Below are positions 46,335 through 55,892 of a stretch of DNA of 64,000 bases, piece after piece. The notes below the pieces were generated by a model. The model was given only the letters and a program-made list of their open reading frames with translations. It did not search any database and was not told the origin of the DNA. The DNA comes from Sinimarinibacterium flocculans (GTDB taxonomy: Bacteria; Pseudomonadota; Gammaproteobacteria; Nevskiales; Nevskiaceae): the NCBI RefSeq assembly GCF_003201205.1, contig NZ_QICN01000001.1, forward strand, positions 62,001-126,000, read 5' to 3'. The position numbers and the translations under genes were made by a program. How positions within the stretch are numbered: position 1 is the stretch's first letter; every line of letters begins with the position of its first letter.

Positions 46335-46761
46335 ACTGCGCCTCCAGCCCTCGCAGCGGCTGCTGCGACTGGCCCTGCTGCTGCATGGCGCCTGCCTGAT
46401 CCTGCTGGTGCTGGCCGAGCCGCCGACCGCGGCGATGCTGGTCCTTGCAGGCGGCATCGCCGCATCATGGCTGTGGGTGCGGCGCCACCCGTCGCTGGGC
46501 TTCGGTCCGCGTGCCATCGTCCGCCTCCTGCTGCACGGCGACGGGCGCTGGACCTTGCAGCGCGTCGCGGGCCGACCGTTCGATGCCGAACTGCAGGGCG
46601 GCGCCATCGTCCGCGGCTCGTTGCTGGTGCTGCGCTTCCGGTCCGCCGACGGCAGGACGCACACGCGGGCGCTGGCCGGCGACGAGGCCGCCGCGGAGAT
46701 GTTGCGCCGCCTGCGTGCGCGACTGAACAGCGACGCCGGTGACGGCGATCCGTCACGATAA
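46309..46761 (+). CDS. YgfX/CptA-like membrane protein
   Basis: A 150-residue protein if a TTG at 46309 is used (LSSSAPTIELRLQPSQRLLR). That start aligns best with the YgfX N-terminus; an ATG at 46276 would add a Ser/Pro-rich leader lying inside sdhE. Two membrane helices are followed by a soluble basic domain (LGFGPRAIVRLLLHGDGRWT, LVLRFRSADGRTHTRALAGD). YgfX genes usually follow sdhE; in E. coli YgfX has been reported as a toxin acting on cytoskeletal proteins, though that label is debated. The pair overlaps by about 26 bases. Confidence 0.65.
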   Translation: MSSSAPTIELRLQPSQRLLRLALLLHGACLILLVLAEPPTAAMLVLAGGIAASWLWVRRHPSLGFGPRAIVRLLLHGDGRWTLQRVAGRPFDAELQGGAIVRGSLLVLRFRSADGRTHTRALAGDEAAAEMLRRLRARLNSDAGDGDPSR

Positions 46762-46793
46762 CGGTACCGCGCGTTCGCGTTGCGGGGCCTGGC

Positions 46794-48401
46794 TCAGCCA
46801 GGCGTGACGCGGCCGGGCAGGATCGTCGCCCGTGCGTCCGCGGCGGTCTGTGGGTAGTCGAGCATGTAGTGCAGGCCGCGGCTCTCGCGCCGGGCGAGCG
46901 CGGACCGCACGATCAGCTCCGCGCAGACCACCAGGTTGCGCAGCTCGATCAGGTGATGGCTGATGCGGTAGTTGCCGTAGTACTCCTGGATCTCGCCCGA
47001 GAGCAGCTGCACGCGCCGCAGCGCACGTTCGAGCCGCTTGGTCGTCCGCACGATGCCGACGTAGTCCCACATGAAGGTCCGCAGCTCGAGCCAGTTGTGC
47101 GAGACCACGACGTCCTCGTCGGAATCGGTGACGCGACTCTCGTCCCAGGGCCTGAGCGGCTGCGGCGGTGCGCGCCGGTCCAGCGTCTCCAGCAGGTGTT
47201 CCGCGGCGGAGGAGGCGAACACGAGGCATTCGAGCAGCGAATTCGATGCGAGACGATTCGCGCCGTGCAGGCCGGTGCACGCGGCTTCGCCGATGACGTA
47301 GAGCCCGTCGACGTCGGTGCAGGCATTCAGGTCGGTGACGACGCCGCCGCAGGTGAAATGCGCCGAGGGCACGACCGGGATCGGCTCGCGGGTGATGTCG
47401 ATGCCCAGCTCCAGACAGCGTCCGTGGATGCTCGGAAAGTGGCTGCGGATGAATTCGGCGGGCTGATGGGTGATGTCGAGCAGCACATGCTTGAGGCCCA
47501 GGCGCTTCATCTCGTGGTCGATCGCACGCGCGACGATGTCACGTGGCGCGAGCTCGGCGCGATCGTCGAAGCGTGGCATGAAGCGTTCGCCGGGCGAGCC
47601 GTCCGGTTGCGGCAGGCGCAGAACGGCGCCTTCGCCGCGCAGCGCCTCGGAGATCAGGAAGTTGCGTGCTTCCGGGTGGAACAGGCAGGTCGGGTGGAAC
47701 TGCATGAACTCCATGTTGGCGACGCGGCAGCCCGCTCGCCACGCCATGGCGATGCCGTCGCCGGAGGCGCCGAAGGGGTTGCTCGAGTACAGATAGACCT
47801 GGTTCGCGCCTCCGGTGCACAGCGCCACCGCGCGAGCCGCGACAGCGTCCACGTGCTTGCTGTCACGGTTGTACAGATAGGCGCCGAGTACGCGGCCGCC
47901 GTCCGCGTCACGAACCAGATCGACGGCGACGCGCCGCTCGAGCACGGTGATGTTCGGGTGTTCGCTGGCTAGAGACACGAGGGTCGTTTCCACTGCGCGC
48001 CCGGTGGCGTCGGCGGCATGGACGATGCGGCGATGCGAATGCCCGCCCTCGCGCGTGAGGTGCAGCCGCGAACCGCCGTTGAACTCGTCGTCCCCGCGGG
48101 TGAATTCCACGCCCTGGTCGAGCAGCCACTCGATGCACGCCGGGCCGCGCTCCACGGTGAAGCGCACGGCAGCGTCGTCGCACAGGCCGGCGCCGGCGGT
48201 CAGCGTGTCGCGGACATGGCTGTCGAGCGAATCGTCTTCGTCGAGGACCGCGGAGATGCCGCCCTGCGCCCACAGCGTCGAGCCCGAACTCAGCCGCGTC
48301 TTCGACACGACGCAGACGCTGCGGCCGGCCTGCGCGAGACGCAGCGCCAGCGACAGGCCGGCGGCGCCGCTGCCGATGACCAGCACATCTGTTGCAGTCA
48401 T
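46794..48401 (-). CDS. nadB: L-aspartate oxidase
   Basis: A 535-residue FAD enzyme that oxidises L-aspartate to iminoaspartate, the first step of de novo NAD synthesis. It begins [20 protein letters not shown], has [20 protein letters not shown], and the active-site [20 protein letters not shown] and [20 protein letters not shown] stretches. It is related to SdhA but lacks the flavinylation His (WAQGG instead of HTVAAQGG), as expected for NadB. The ATG at 48401 is chosen; the longer frame adds 48 residues without similarity. It diverges from rpoE. Confidence 0.95.
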   Translation of the reverse strand: MTATDVLVIGSGAAGLSLALRLAQAGRSVCVVSKTRLSSGSTLWAQGGISAVLDEDDSLDSHVRDTLTAGAGLCDDAAVRFTVERGPACIEWLLDQGVEFTRGDDEFNGGSRLHLTREGGHSHRRIVHAADATGRAVETTLVSLASEHPNITVLERRVAVDLVRDADGGRVLGAYLYNRDSKHVDAVAARAVALCTGGANQVYLYSSNPFGASGDGIAMAWRAGCRVANMEFMQFHPTCLFHPEARNFLISEALRGEGAVLRLPQPDGSPGERFMPRFDDRAELAPRDIVARAIDHEMKRLGLKHVLLDITHQPAEFIRSHFPSIHGRCLELGIDITREPIPVVPSAHFTCGGVVTDLNACTDVDGLYVIGEAACTGLHGANRLASNSLLECLVFASSAAEHLLETLDRRAPPQPLRPWDESRVTDSDEDVVVSHNWLELRTFMWDYVGIVRTTKRLERALRRVQLLSGEIQEYYGNYRISHHLIELRNLVVCAELIVRSALARRESRGLHYMLDYPQTAADARATILPGRVTPG

Positions 48402-48577
48402 GATCCGGTCCGGGGGTTGATAGAATGGCGGGATGTCTCCGGCGGGCGCGCAAGGTGGTGCGCCGTCGGTCCGCCGGCTGCCGACGGGTCGCGACCAGCG
48501 TCCGGCATCGAAGTGTAACTGTATGTCCACGCGGGGCACGCGCATGCGGCGTCGCGCCCCGGGGTAACGCTCGCAAC

Positions 48578-49150
48578 ATGTCCGAAAGCAGCATCGACGA
48601 ACAGCTGGTCACCCGTGCCCAGAACGGCGACGAACGCGCGTTCGAGCTGCTCGTGCGCAAGTACCAGTACAAGATCGTGCAGCTCGTCGGCCGGCTGGTC
48701 GGCGAGGCCGAGGCGCCGGACGTCGCCCAGGAGACGTTCATCCGCGCCTGGCGTGCGCTCCCGGGGTTCCGCGGCCAGTCGGCGTTCTACACATGGCTGT
48801 ACCGGATCGGCATCAACACCGCCAAGAACTCCATCGTTTCGCGTGGGCGCCGGCCGGCGGACCAGGACATTGATGTCGCGGATGCCGAACTTTATGGGCA
48901 TACCGAACATCTAAGCGACGTGGATACGCCCGAGGCCGAGCTGCTGACGGACGAGATCAGGCAGCGGGTCGCGGCGACGATTGCCGGTCTGCCGGCCGAC
49001 CTGCGCAAGGCGATCACGCTGCGTGAGCTCGAGGGCCTGTCCTACGAGGAGATTGCGGAGGTGATGGACTGTCCCATCGGCACCGTGCGTTCGCGCATCT
49101 TCCGCGCACGCGAAGCCATCGACGCGGCCCTCAAGCCGCTGCTGGAATGA
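48578..49150 (+). CDS. rpoE: Extracytoplasmic-stress sigma factor RpoE/AlgU
   Basis: A 190-residue ECF sigma factor of the RpoE (AlgU) group. Region 2 runs from [20 protein letters not shown] to [20 protein letters not shown], and region 4 from [20 protein letters not shown] to [20 protein letters not shown]. It directs transcription of envelope-stress genes and is held by RseA. The ATG at 48578 fits the conserved N-terminus. Downstream lie the anti-sigma genes rseA and rseB, then rseC and degP, the standard layout of the stress operon. Confidence 0.97.
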   Translation: MSESSIDEQLVTRAQNGDERAFELLVRKYQYKIVQLVGRLVGEAEAPDVAQETFIRAWRALPGFRGQSAFYTWLYRIGINTAKNSIVSRGRRPADQDIDVADAELYGHTEHLSDVDTPEAELLTDEIRQRVAATIAGLPADLRKAITLRELEGLSYEEIAEVMDCPIGTVRSRIFRAREAIDAALKPLLE

Positions 49151-49191
49151 GCACGTACCGCCCCCGTGGCGCGCCGCCCGACGGCGCCTCG

Positions 49192-49198
49192 GGAACTT
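49192..49198 (+). promoter_or_regulatory. Possible sigma-E -35 element before rseA
   Basis: GGAACTT matches the RpoE -35 consensus exactly and lies 49 bases before the rseA ATG. The -10 at the required distance (GTTAA at 49214-49218, spacing 15) fits TCTGA poorly, so the call is weak. Confidence 0.3.
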
Positions 49199-49246
49199 TT
49201 TCATCCGCACGCGGTTAAGCGTGTATCGTTGCAGTCAGGTAAGCAC

Positions 49247-49876
49247 ATGGCCAAGGACTCGATTTCTGCTCTGCTGGACGGCGAATGCAGTCCCGGCGAG
49301 CTCGACCGCATTCTCGACGAGATGGAGCGGTCCCCCGAACTCAAGGCGAGCTGGAGCCGGCTGTGCCTCGGCCGTGACGCCCATGAGGGCGTGAGCGTGC
49401 GCAAGGACCAGCCCTGCATCTGCGCCGGCGTGATGAGCCGTCTCGATACGCAGGAGCCGGCAGCGACGTCCCGGGTGGTGCCGATGACGCCGCCCCCACG
49501 CCGACGCGCATGGTGGATGCCGGCGGCGGGCCTGGCCGCGGCCGCCTCGCTGGCCGCAGTCGCCGTCGTCATGAACCTGCAGCCGCAGGCCGGACCGACG
49601 GCGGCGCCGGGCTTCGTGCCGCAGGCCGTCACGCCGGTCAGCGTGCCGGCCAAGGGCAGCCGGCCGGGCCTGCATGTCGTCTCCGCGAGCCAGGACGACC
49701 TGCAGCGTTCCGCGCAGGACGACGAGCTGCGGCGCTACCTGATCGAACACAGCAACACCCTGGCCGATCGCGGAATGGGGGCGACGCTCTCGTACGCGCG
49801 CTTCACGGCGCACAGCGTCGCCGAGCCGTCGGTCCTGCAGCCGGCGTCCTTCGGGACCGCCGGAGACCAGCCTTGA
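49247..49876 (+). CDS. rseA: Anti-sigma-E factor RseA/MucA
   Basis: A 209-residue single-pass inner-membrane protein. The N-terminal domain (SISALLDGECSPGELDRILD, then SPELKASWSRLCLGRDAHEG) is the RseA sigma-binding fold. A membrane helix lies at about 93-112 after a PPPRRRAWW stop-transfer start. The C-terminal part is periplasmic and is where DegS and RseP cleavage would begin under stress. Its stop overlaps the TTG start of rseB, showing translational coupling. Confidence 0.88.
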   Translation: MAKDSISALLDGECSPGELDRILDEMERSPELKASWSRLCLGRDAHEGVSVRKDQPCICAGVMSRLDTQEPAATSRVVPMTPPPRRRAWWMPAAGLAAAASLAAVAVVMNLQPQAGPTAAPGFVPQAVTPVSVPAKGSRPGLHVVSASQDDLQRSAQDDELRRYLIEHSNTLADRGMGATLSYARFTAHSVAEPSVLQPASFGTAGDQP

Positions 49877-50898
49877 GTCGACTGACCGGCCTGGCGCTGC
49901 TGCTGTCGGCCGGCATCGCCCAGGCCGCGGCGCCGGACGCGATGCTGGTGCGCATGAGCGAAGCCGCGCGCGACGTCAATTACGAGGGCGTGGTCATCTA
50001 TCAGGCGCAGAACCGCCTCGAGACGCTCAAGGTCGTCCACGGCTTCCGCGACGGCGTGGAGCTCGAACGTGTCGAGGCCCTGACGGGGGCGCCGCGCGAG
50101 ATCGTCAAACGCGACGGCAAGGTGATCTGCCTGCTGCCGCGCGATCGTCGGTTCACTCTCGACCGGCCGACGCCCAAGGGCCTGTTTCCGACGCTCACGC
50201 CCGAGCGCATGGCGCAGATGGCGACCATCTACCAGTTCGAGAACATCGGCAGCGCCCGCGTCGCCGGACGTGACTGCCGTGGCATCGCCATCGCGCCGCG
50301 TGACAACTACCGGTACGGCTACCAGATCTGGGCCGATGCCGAGACGCATGTGCCGTTGAAGGTCAGCCTCGTCGCGCGCGATGGCCGCGTGCTCGAACAG
50401 ATGATGTTCACCGAGGTGCGTTTTCCGGAAGAGATCGTCGACGCGCGCTTCGACGAGGCGCTGGCCGAGCACGAAGAACGCATCGCGGTGGCGGAAGCGC
50501 GGCAGGAGGAGCAGCAGGCCGCGGGCGACGCCGGCTGGCGGTTCGGGTCGTTGCCGCCGGGATTTCGCGTCACCATGCGCAGCCTGCGCCAGACCGCCGA
50601 CGGCCGCGGTGTCGTCGAACATGTCGTGCTGACCGACGGCCTGACCGCGATTTCCGTGTTCAGCGCCCAGCAGCGCGAAACCTCGGTGCCGGTCTTCGAG
50701 GGGCAGTCGCGCATGGGGGCGGTTCACGCCTTCGGCAGGGTCATGGGCCGCGTGCACATCACCGTGGTCGGCGAGGCGCCCGAGGAAACGATCCGTCTGA
50801 TCAGCGAGAGCGTGCAGCTCCCGGAAGCGGGTCCCGGCGCGCCGGTGCTGGTCGACACGGCCCCGGCGGCCGGGGCGACGCCGCAGGCGCCGGACTGA
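49873..50898 (+). CDS. rseB: Sigma-E regulatory protein RseB/MucB
   Basis: A 341-residue periplasmic protein with a signal peptide (LSRLTGLALLLSAGIAQAAA) starting at TTG 49873, inside the rseA stop. The large domain (NYEGVVIYQAQNRLETLKVV, REIVKRDGKVICLLP, VDARFDEALAEHEER) and the small C-terminal domain (FGSLPPGFRVTMRSLRQTAD) match MucB/RseB. It binds RseA and shields it from DegS, and is thought to sense lipid or LPS defects. The gene next to it is rseC. Confidence 0.93.
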   Translation: MSRLTGLALLLSAGIAQAAAPDAMLVRMSEAARDVNYEGVVIYQAQNRLETLKVVHGFRDGVELERVEALTGAPREIVKRDGKVICLLPRDRRFTLDRPTPKGLFPTLTPERMAQMATIYQFENIGSARVAGRDCRGIAIAPRDNYRYGYQIWADAETHVPLKVSLVARDGRVLEQMMFTEVRFPEEIVDARFDEALAEHEERIAVAEARQEEQQAAGDAGWRFGSLPPGFRVTMRSLRQTADGRGVVEHVVLTDGLTAISVFSAQQRETSVPVFEGQSRMGAVHAFGRVMGRVHITVVGEAPEETIRLISESVQLPEAGPGAPVLVDTAPAAGATPQAPD

Positions 50899-50905
50899 TC
50901 GGCCG

Positions 50906-51376
50906 ATGATCGAAGAGCGCGCCATCGTCTCGCGGATCGATGACGATGGCAGCGTCTGGGTGCGGCCGTTCGGCCCGGAGTCGTGCCCGAAGTGCGCGCA
51001 GGGGCAGGGTTGCGGCGGCGGCGTGCTCGCGCGGCTGGTCGGTCGCCGCAGGCCGGAGGTGCGGGTCGGCGGTCGTCTCGGTCCCCTGCAGGCAGGCGAC
51101 GGGGTGATCGTCGGTGTCGACGAGTCCGCGCTGATGCGTGCCTCGCTGTGGATTTATCTGGCGCCGCTGGCCGGCATGTTCGCCGCCGGGGCCTTCGCAC
51201 ATGCCGTTCTCCACGCGCACGACATTCTCGTCGCCGCCTTTGGCCTGACCGGGCTGTTGGCCGGCTTCGTTGCCACTCATCTCGCCGGACGGCGCGCTGC
51301 CGGCTCGGCGCTGTATCTCCCGGTGCTGGTCCGACGGCTGGGGGATGCCGCTACCGGCTGCGCGCGCACGCCCTGA
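50906..51376 (+). CDS. rseC: RseC/MucC-family SoxR-reducing protein
   Basis: A 156-residue inner-membrane protein. The N-terminal soluble part holds the Cys cluster CPKCAQGQGCGGG, then a beta segment, and two membrane helices follow at about 75-125. RseC/MucC is the fourth gene of the rpoE operon in many gammaproteobacteria, and RseC-like proteins also take part in SoxR reduction. It starts 7 bases after rseB. Confidence 0.9.
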   Translation: MIEERAIVSRIDDDGSVWVRPFGPESCPKCAQGQGCGGGVLARLVGRRRPEVRVGGRLGPLQAGDGVIVGVDESALMRASLWIYLAPLAGMFAAGAFAHAVLHAHDILVAAFGLTGLLAGFVATHLAGRRAAGSALYLPVLVRRLGDAATGCARTP

Positions 51377-51391
51377 CCGCGAGGCCGATGC

Positions 51392-51435
51392 GGCGCGGTT
51401 TGAATTTCGGCGCCGAATCCTTTGAAATTCGCGCC
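51392..51435 (+). other. Nested inverted repeats before degP
   Basis: Outer arms GGCGCG (51392-51397) and CGCGCC (51430-51435), next GAATTTC (51402-51408) and GAAATTC (51424-51430), and a central perfect 12-base palindrome TTCGGCGCCGAA (51406-51417). A stable hairpin could form in the rseC-degP leader, 35 bases before the degP ATG. There is no T-run. Confidence 0.45.
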
Positions 51436-51469
51436 TCAAGGCGGACAACCCCGCCCGGCCGGAGCCGTC

Positions 51470-52933
51470 ATGCAGTCTGTTGCCCGCCTCGCGCGGTGCC
51501 TGGGTCCCCTGATTCTGCTCGCCGCGAGTGCCTGCGAACGCGGGGGTACGGTTCAGCCGGGGGGCTATCCCGATTTCGCCGACCTCGTCGAACGCGTGTC
51601 GCCGGCCGTGGTGAACATCAGCACCGTGGCCACCGAGGTGCAGGCGCCTGACCAGGACGGTCACGGTGCGGTGCCGGAGTCCTTCGAGGAGGTGCCGGAC
51701 TGGTTCCGGCGCTTCTTCGACCCGCCTTCCGAGCCGATCAGCCCCGAGGATGTCTATCCGCCCGAGCAGCAGTCGCTCGGTTCCGGCTTCATCCTGTCCG
51801 ACGACGGCTACATCCTGACGAACTATCACGTGATTCGCGGCGCGAGCGAGATCATCGTGCGCCTGCTGGACCGCCGCCAGTTCGCGGCCGAGCTGATCGG
51901 CAGCGACGAAGCCAGCGATCTGGCGCTGCTGAGAATCGAGGCCCAGGACCTGCCGGTGGCGCGGCTCGGCGGTTCGCTCGACCTCAGGCCCGGGCAATGG
52001 GTGCTGGCGATCGGTTCGCCGTTCGGATTCGACTACTCGGTGACCGCCGGCATCGTCTCGGCGAAGGGGCGTGCGCTCGCCACCGAGCAATACGTCCCGT
52101 TCATCCAGACCGACGTGGCGATCAATCCCGGAAACTCCGGCGGGCCGCTGTTCAACCTCGCGGGCGAGGTGGTCGGCGTGAACTCGCAGATCTACTCCCA
52201 GTCGGGCGGCTATCAGGGGGTCTCGTTCGCGATTCCCATCGATGTCGCCGCCAAGGTGGCGCGCCAGCTGCGCGAGACCGGCACGGTGACGCGGGGCTGG
52301 CTCGGCGTCGTGGTCCAGGAGGTCGATCGCGACCTTGCCCAGCAGTTCGGGCTCGACAAGCCCGAAGGGGCCCTGATTGCACGCGTCCTGCCGGAGAGTC
52401 CGGCCGCACGGGCGGGCCTGCGCGAGGGGGACGTGATCCTGCGCTACAACGGCGAGCCGCTGCCGAGCTCGTCCAGCCTGCCGCATCTGGTCGGCGTGAC
52501 CGACCCCGGCGAGGTGGCGACGCTCGACGTGGTTCGCGGCGGGCGGCGGCAGCGCATCGACGTCGACGTCGGCACGCTGCGCGCAGAGCCCACCGCCCTG
52601 GCGGCGGCCACACCGACGCCGACGCCACGACCGACCCCGCACCGCACCCTGGGCATGGCCCTGCGGGCCTTGACCGCAGACGAGCGGCGCGAGGCCCAGG
52701 TGGTCAACGGCGGCCTGATGATCACCTCGGTGACCGACGGTCCGGCGGCGCGCGCCGGCATCCGCGCCGGCGACGTGCTGCTGCAGATCGGCGGCCAGCA
52801 GGTCGACAGTCTCGATCGTTTCGCCGAGGTGTCGGGACGGCTGACACCCGGGCAGACGGTGGCCGTCCTGGTTCAGCGTCGTGGCGCGCCGCTGTTCCTC
52901 GCGCTCGACGTGCCTGCACCGGTTCCGGGCTGA
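51470..52933 (+). CDS. DegP/MucD-type periplasmic serine protease, possible lipoprotein
   Basis: A 487-residue trypsin-like protease with two PDZ domains. From the ATG at 51470 (GGAG upstream) the signal ends LLAASAC, a possible lipobox. Catalytic residues: His in NYHVI, Asp in SDLALL, Ser in NPGNSGGPLF. PDZ1 covers about 300-385 (GWLGVVVQEVDRDLAQQFGL) and PDZ2 about 400-480. A short Pro-Thr linker (TPTPTPRPTPH) separates them. It degrades misfolded envelope proteins and is part of the sigma-E response. Membership of the MucD or DegQ branch is likely; the signal makes it differ from soluble DegP. Confidence 0.9.
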   Translation: MQSVARLARCLGPLILLAASACERGGTVQPGGYPDFADLVERVSPAVVNISTVATEVQAPDQDGHGAVPESFEEVPDWFRRFFDPPSEPISPEDVYPPEQQSLGSGFILSDDGYILTNYHVIRGASEIIVRLLDRRQFAAELIGSDEASDLALLRIEAQDLPVARLGGSLDLRPGQWVLAIGSPFGFDYSVTAGIVSAKGRALATEQYVPFIQTDVAINPGNSGGPLFNLAGEVVGVNSQIYSQSGGYQGVSFAIPIDVAAKVARQLRETGTVTRGWLGVVVQEVDRDLAQQFGLDKPEGALIARVLPESPAARAGLREGDVILRYNGEPLPSSSSLPHLVGVTDPGEVATLDVVRGGRRQRIDVDVGTLRAEPTALAAATPTPTPRPTPHRTLGMALRALTADERREAQVVNGGLMITSVTDGPAARAGIRAGDVLLQIGGQQVDSLDRFAEVSGRLTPGQTVAVLVQRRGAPLFLALDVPAPVPG

Positions 52934-52943
52934 GCCGGATCGC

Positions 52944-53183
52944 GTGCGCCAGTTGTTGCTGCTCGGGCGGCCGGACTGCCACCTCTGCGAGGTGTTCGAG
53001 GCGGCGCTCCACGCCCACCCCGATGCCGGCCGGTACCGCATCGAACACGCCTGCGTGGATGACCGCGGCGAATGGCGGATGCGGTACGGACGGCGCATCC
53101 CGGTCCTGCTCGACGAGGCCGGCGAGGTGCTCGGCGAAGGGGTCTTCGACCCCGCGGTGCTGACCCCCGGGAACGGGGGCTGA
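52944..53183 (+). CDS. Glutaredoxin-like protein (DUF836 type)
   Basis: A 79-residue thioredoxin-fold protein starting at GTG 52944, ten bases after degP. It has the redox-site pattern [14 protein letters not shown] with a CHLC motif, then [16 protein letters not shown] containing the cis-Pro. Small proteins of this type commonly lie between mucD and lepA; the substrate is unknown. Frames beginning further upstream lie in degP. Stop at 53181-53183. Confidence 0.75.
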   Translation: MRQLLLLGRPDCHLCEVFEAALHAHPDAGRYRIEHACVDDRGEWRMRYGRRIPVLLDEAGEVLGEGVFDPAVLTPGNGG

Positions 53184-53266
53184 ACCGGTATACTGCGCGG
53201 GTTTTGTTCCAGCCCGGCCCCGCGACCCGCGCGTCCGGCGCACCGCCTTTCAGACAGCCCCCATCC

Positions 53267-55072
53267 GTGCGTCAGGATCACATCCGAAATTTCTGCATCA
53301 TCGCGCATATCGATCACGGCAAATCGACGCTCGCGGATCGCTTCATCCAGCTCACCGGCGGTCTCGAGCAGCGCGAGATGACCCAGCAGGTGCTGGACAA
53401 CAACCCGATCGAGCGCGAGCGCGGCATCACCATCAAGGCGCAGTCGGTGCAATTGCACTACCGGGCGCAGGATGGCGAGCTGTACCAGTTCAACCTGATC
53501 GACACGCCGGGGCACGTGGACTTCTCCTACGAGGTGTCGCGTTCGCTGGCGGCCTGCGAGGGTGCGCTGCTGGTCGTCGATGCCTCCCAGGGCGTCGAGG
53601 CGCAGTCGGTCGCCAACTGCTACACGGCGATCGAGCAGAATCTCGAAGTACTGACGGTGCTCAACAAGATCGACCTGCAGAACGCCGAGCCTGAACGCGT
53701 CTGCGACGAGATCGAGCAAATCATCGGCGTGCCGGCCGTCGACGCGCTGCGGGTGTCGGCGAAGACCGGCCTCAACGTGCCGGACGTGCTCGAGGCCGTG
53801 GTGCACAAGCTGCCGCCGCCCAAGGGCGATCCCGAAGCGCGCCTGCAGGCACTGATCATCGATTCCTGGTTCGACAACTACCTGGGCGTCGTCTCGCTCG
53901 TGCGCATCGTCAACGGCACGGGTCTGGCCAAGGGCGACAAGATCCGGGTGATGTCTACCGGCCGCGACCACGAGATCACGATGCTCGGCGTCAACGCGCC
54001 CAAGCGTCTGTTCAAGGATCGTCTCGAGTGCGGCGAGGTGGGTTTCATCGTCGCCGGCATCAAGGACATCTTCGGTGCGCCGGTCGGCGACACGCTGACA
54101 CTGGCTGCGCGACCCTGCGAAGCGCCGCTCCCCGGTTTCCGTCAGGTCCAGCCGCGGGTCTTCGCCGGCATGTTTCCGGTCGACGCCGACGACTTCGAGG
54201 ATTTCCGCGAATCGCTGCAGAAGCTGCGGCTCAACGACTCGGCCCTGCAGTTCGAGCCGGAAAGCTCGACCGCGCTCGGGTTCGGTTTTCGCATCGGCTT
54301 TCTCGGCATGCTGCACATGGACATCGTCCAGGAGCGGCTGGAGCGTGAATACAACCTCAACCTGATCACGACGGCCCCGTCGGTGGTCTACGAGGTCCTC
54401 AAGTCCGACGGCGAGATCATCAAGGTCGACAACCCGGCCGAGCTGCCCGAGCCGGGCTCGATCGACGAGGTGCGCGAGCCGATCATCGACGCGCGCATCC
54501 TGATGCCGCCCGACTACGTCGGGCCGGTCATGCAGCTGTGCATGGAAAAGCGTGGTGTCCAGAAGAACCTGCGCTACCTCGGGTCGCAGGTGCAGATGGA
54601 GATCGAGATGCCGCTCGCCGAAGTCGTGCTCGACTTCTTCGACCGCCTGAAGAGCGTTTCGCGCGGGTTCGCCTCGTTCGAGTACGAGTTCGTCCGTTTC
54701 CAGGCCGGCGACTTGGTCAAGCTCGACGTCCTGGTCAACGGCGACCGCGTGGACGCCCTGGCCACGATCGTGCACCGCGATGCCGCCTATCCGCGCGGGC
54801 GCGACCTGTGTGAGCGCATGCAGGACGTGATCCACCGGCAGATGTTCGATATCGCCATCCAGGCGGCGATCGGCTCGAAGATCATCGCCCGTACGACGGT
54901 CAAGGCCTTGCGCAAGGACGTGATCGCCAAGTGCTACGGTGGCGACGTCAGCCGCAAGCGCAAGCTGCTCGAGAAGCAGAAGGAAGGCAAGAAGCGCATG
55001 AAGGCCGTGGGCAATGTCGAGATTCCGCAGGAAGCCTTCCTGGCGGTGCTCGGCGTCGATCGCAAGAAGTAG
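53267..55072 (+). CDS. lepA: Elongation factor 4
   Basis: A 601-residue translational GTPase, the length of E. coli LepA. It starts at GTG 53267 ([20 protein letters not shown]), which holds the P-loop [29 protein letters not shown] and NKIDL follow. Its C-terminal domain ends [20 protein letters not shown]. LepA binds ribosomes and acts in ribosome biogenesis or back-translocation. lepB begins 17 bases on. The earlier part of the frame contains the grx-like gene and an upstream leader and is not used. Confidence 0.97.
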   Translation: MRQDHIRNFCIIAHIDHGKSTLADRFIQLTGGLEQREMTQQVLDNNPIERERGITIKAQSVQLHYRAQDGELYQFNLIDTPGHVDFSYEVSRSLAACEGALLVVDASQGVEAQSVANCYTAIEQNLEVLTVLNKIDLQNAEPERVCDEIEQIIGVPAVDALRVSAKTGLNVPDVLEAVVHKLPPPKGDPEARLQALIIDSWFDNYLGVVSLVRIVNGTGLAKGDKIRVMSTGRDHEITMLGVNAPKRLFKDRLECGEVGFIVAGIKDIFGAPVGDTLTLAARPCEAPLPGFRQVQPRVFAGMFPVDADDFEDFRESLQKLRLNDSALQFEPESSTALGFGFRIGFLGMLHMDIVQERLEREYNLNLITTAPSVVYEVLKSDGEIIKVDNPAELPEPGSIDEVREPIIDARILMPPDYVGPVMQLCMEKRGVQKNLRYLGSQVQMEIEMPLAEVVLDFFDRLKSVSRGFASFEYEFVRFQAGDLVKLDVLVNGDRVDALATIVHRDAAYPRGRDLCERMQDVIHRQMFDIAIQAAIGSKIIARTTVKALRKDVIAKCYGGDVSRKRKLLEKQKEGKKRMKAVGNVEIPQEAFLAVLGVDRKK

Positions 55073-55089
55073 GACTCGAAGGGACCGGC

Positions 55090-55875
55090 ATGTCGGATTT
55101 TCACATCGATTTCGCAGTGATCCTCACGGCGCTGACGTTCGTGACCGGCGTCGTCTGGGCGATGGACCGGTGGTGGCTCGCGCCACGCCGCGAGCAGCGG
55201 GTCGGCGTCGTCAAGCCGGGCGCATTCGTCGACTTCTGCGTCTCGTTCTTCCCGGTGATCTTCGTCGTCCTGGTCGTGCGGTCGTTCGTCGTCGAACCTT
55301 TCCGCATTCCCTCCGGCTCGATGATCCCGACGCTGCTGGTCGGGGATTTCATCCTCGTCAACAAGTTCGCCTACGGCCTGCGTGATCCGGTGCTGCACAC
55401 GAAGTTCACCGGCGGAAGCGAGCCGGAGCGGGGCGACATCGTGGTGTTCCGCTGGCCGGTCGATCCGAGCAAGGACTTCATCAAACGGGTGATCGGCCTA
55501 CCCGGCGATCGCGTGGCCTATCGCGACAAGCGCCTCTTCGTGAACGGCGAGCCGGCGCCGATCGAAGCCGACGGTGTTTATACTGCGCCGGGCCTGCCGC
55601 CGCCCGGAGTGGTCTACCGCATGCGCGAGAATCTCACCGGTATCGAGCACCATGTGCTGGTCAATCCGGGCCGCCCGGCCGACGACTTCGAGATCGTCGT
55701 GCCGGAGGGCGAGTACTTCATGATGGGCGACAATCGAGACGGCTCCGACGACAGTCGGCGCTGGGGCACGGTTCCGGCCCGCAACCTCGTCGGCAAGGCC
55801 TTCTTCATCTGGATGTCGTGGAACGGTGCCGACACCCGGATCGATTTTTCCCGCATCGGCACCGTCATCAGATAG
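55090..55875 (+). CDS. lepB: Signal peptidase I
   Basis: A 261-residue inner-membrane peptidase that removes signal peptides. Two N-terminal helices (about 8-25 and 51-66) precede the catalytic domain. The nucleophile Ser77 is in RIPSGSMIPT and the general base Lys132 in KDFIKRVIGLPGD; box E reads MMGDNRDGSDDSR. It lies in the lepA-lepB-DUF4845-rnc-era run. The ATG at 55090 is chosen on family start; the longer frame covers lepA. Confidence 0.97.
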   Translation: MSDFHIDFAVILTALTFVTGVVWAMDRWWLAPRREQRVGVVKPGAFVDFCVSFFPVIFVVLVVRSFVVEPFRIPSGSMIPTLLVGDFILVNKFAYGLRDPVLHTKFTGGSEPERGDIVVFRWPVDPSKDFIKRVIGLPGDRVAYRDKRLFVNGEPAPIEADGVYTAPGLPPPGVVYRMRENLTGIEHHVLVNPGRPADDFEIVVPEGEYFMMGDNRDGSDDSRRWGTVPARNLVGKAFFIWMSWNGADTRIDFSRIGTVIR

Positions 55876-55892
55876 CCGCGTTACGCAAGGGG

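Noticed and set aside
48402-48577. A sigma-E autoregulatory promoter before rpoE
   Set aside because: No GAACTT-type -35 was found in the gap; only a TAGAAT box at 48421 without a -35.
50801-54835. A 1344-codon open frame on the minus strand
   Set aside because: It lies antisense to rseB, rseC, degP, the grx-like gene and lepA, all with clear family motifs. Long antisense frames are expected in GC-rich codon use and this one shows no domain.
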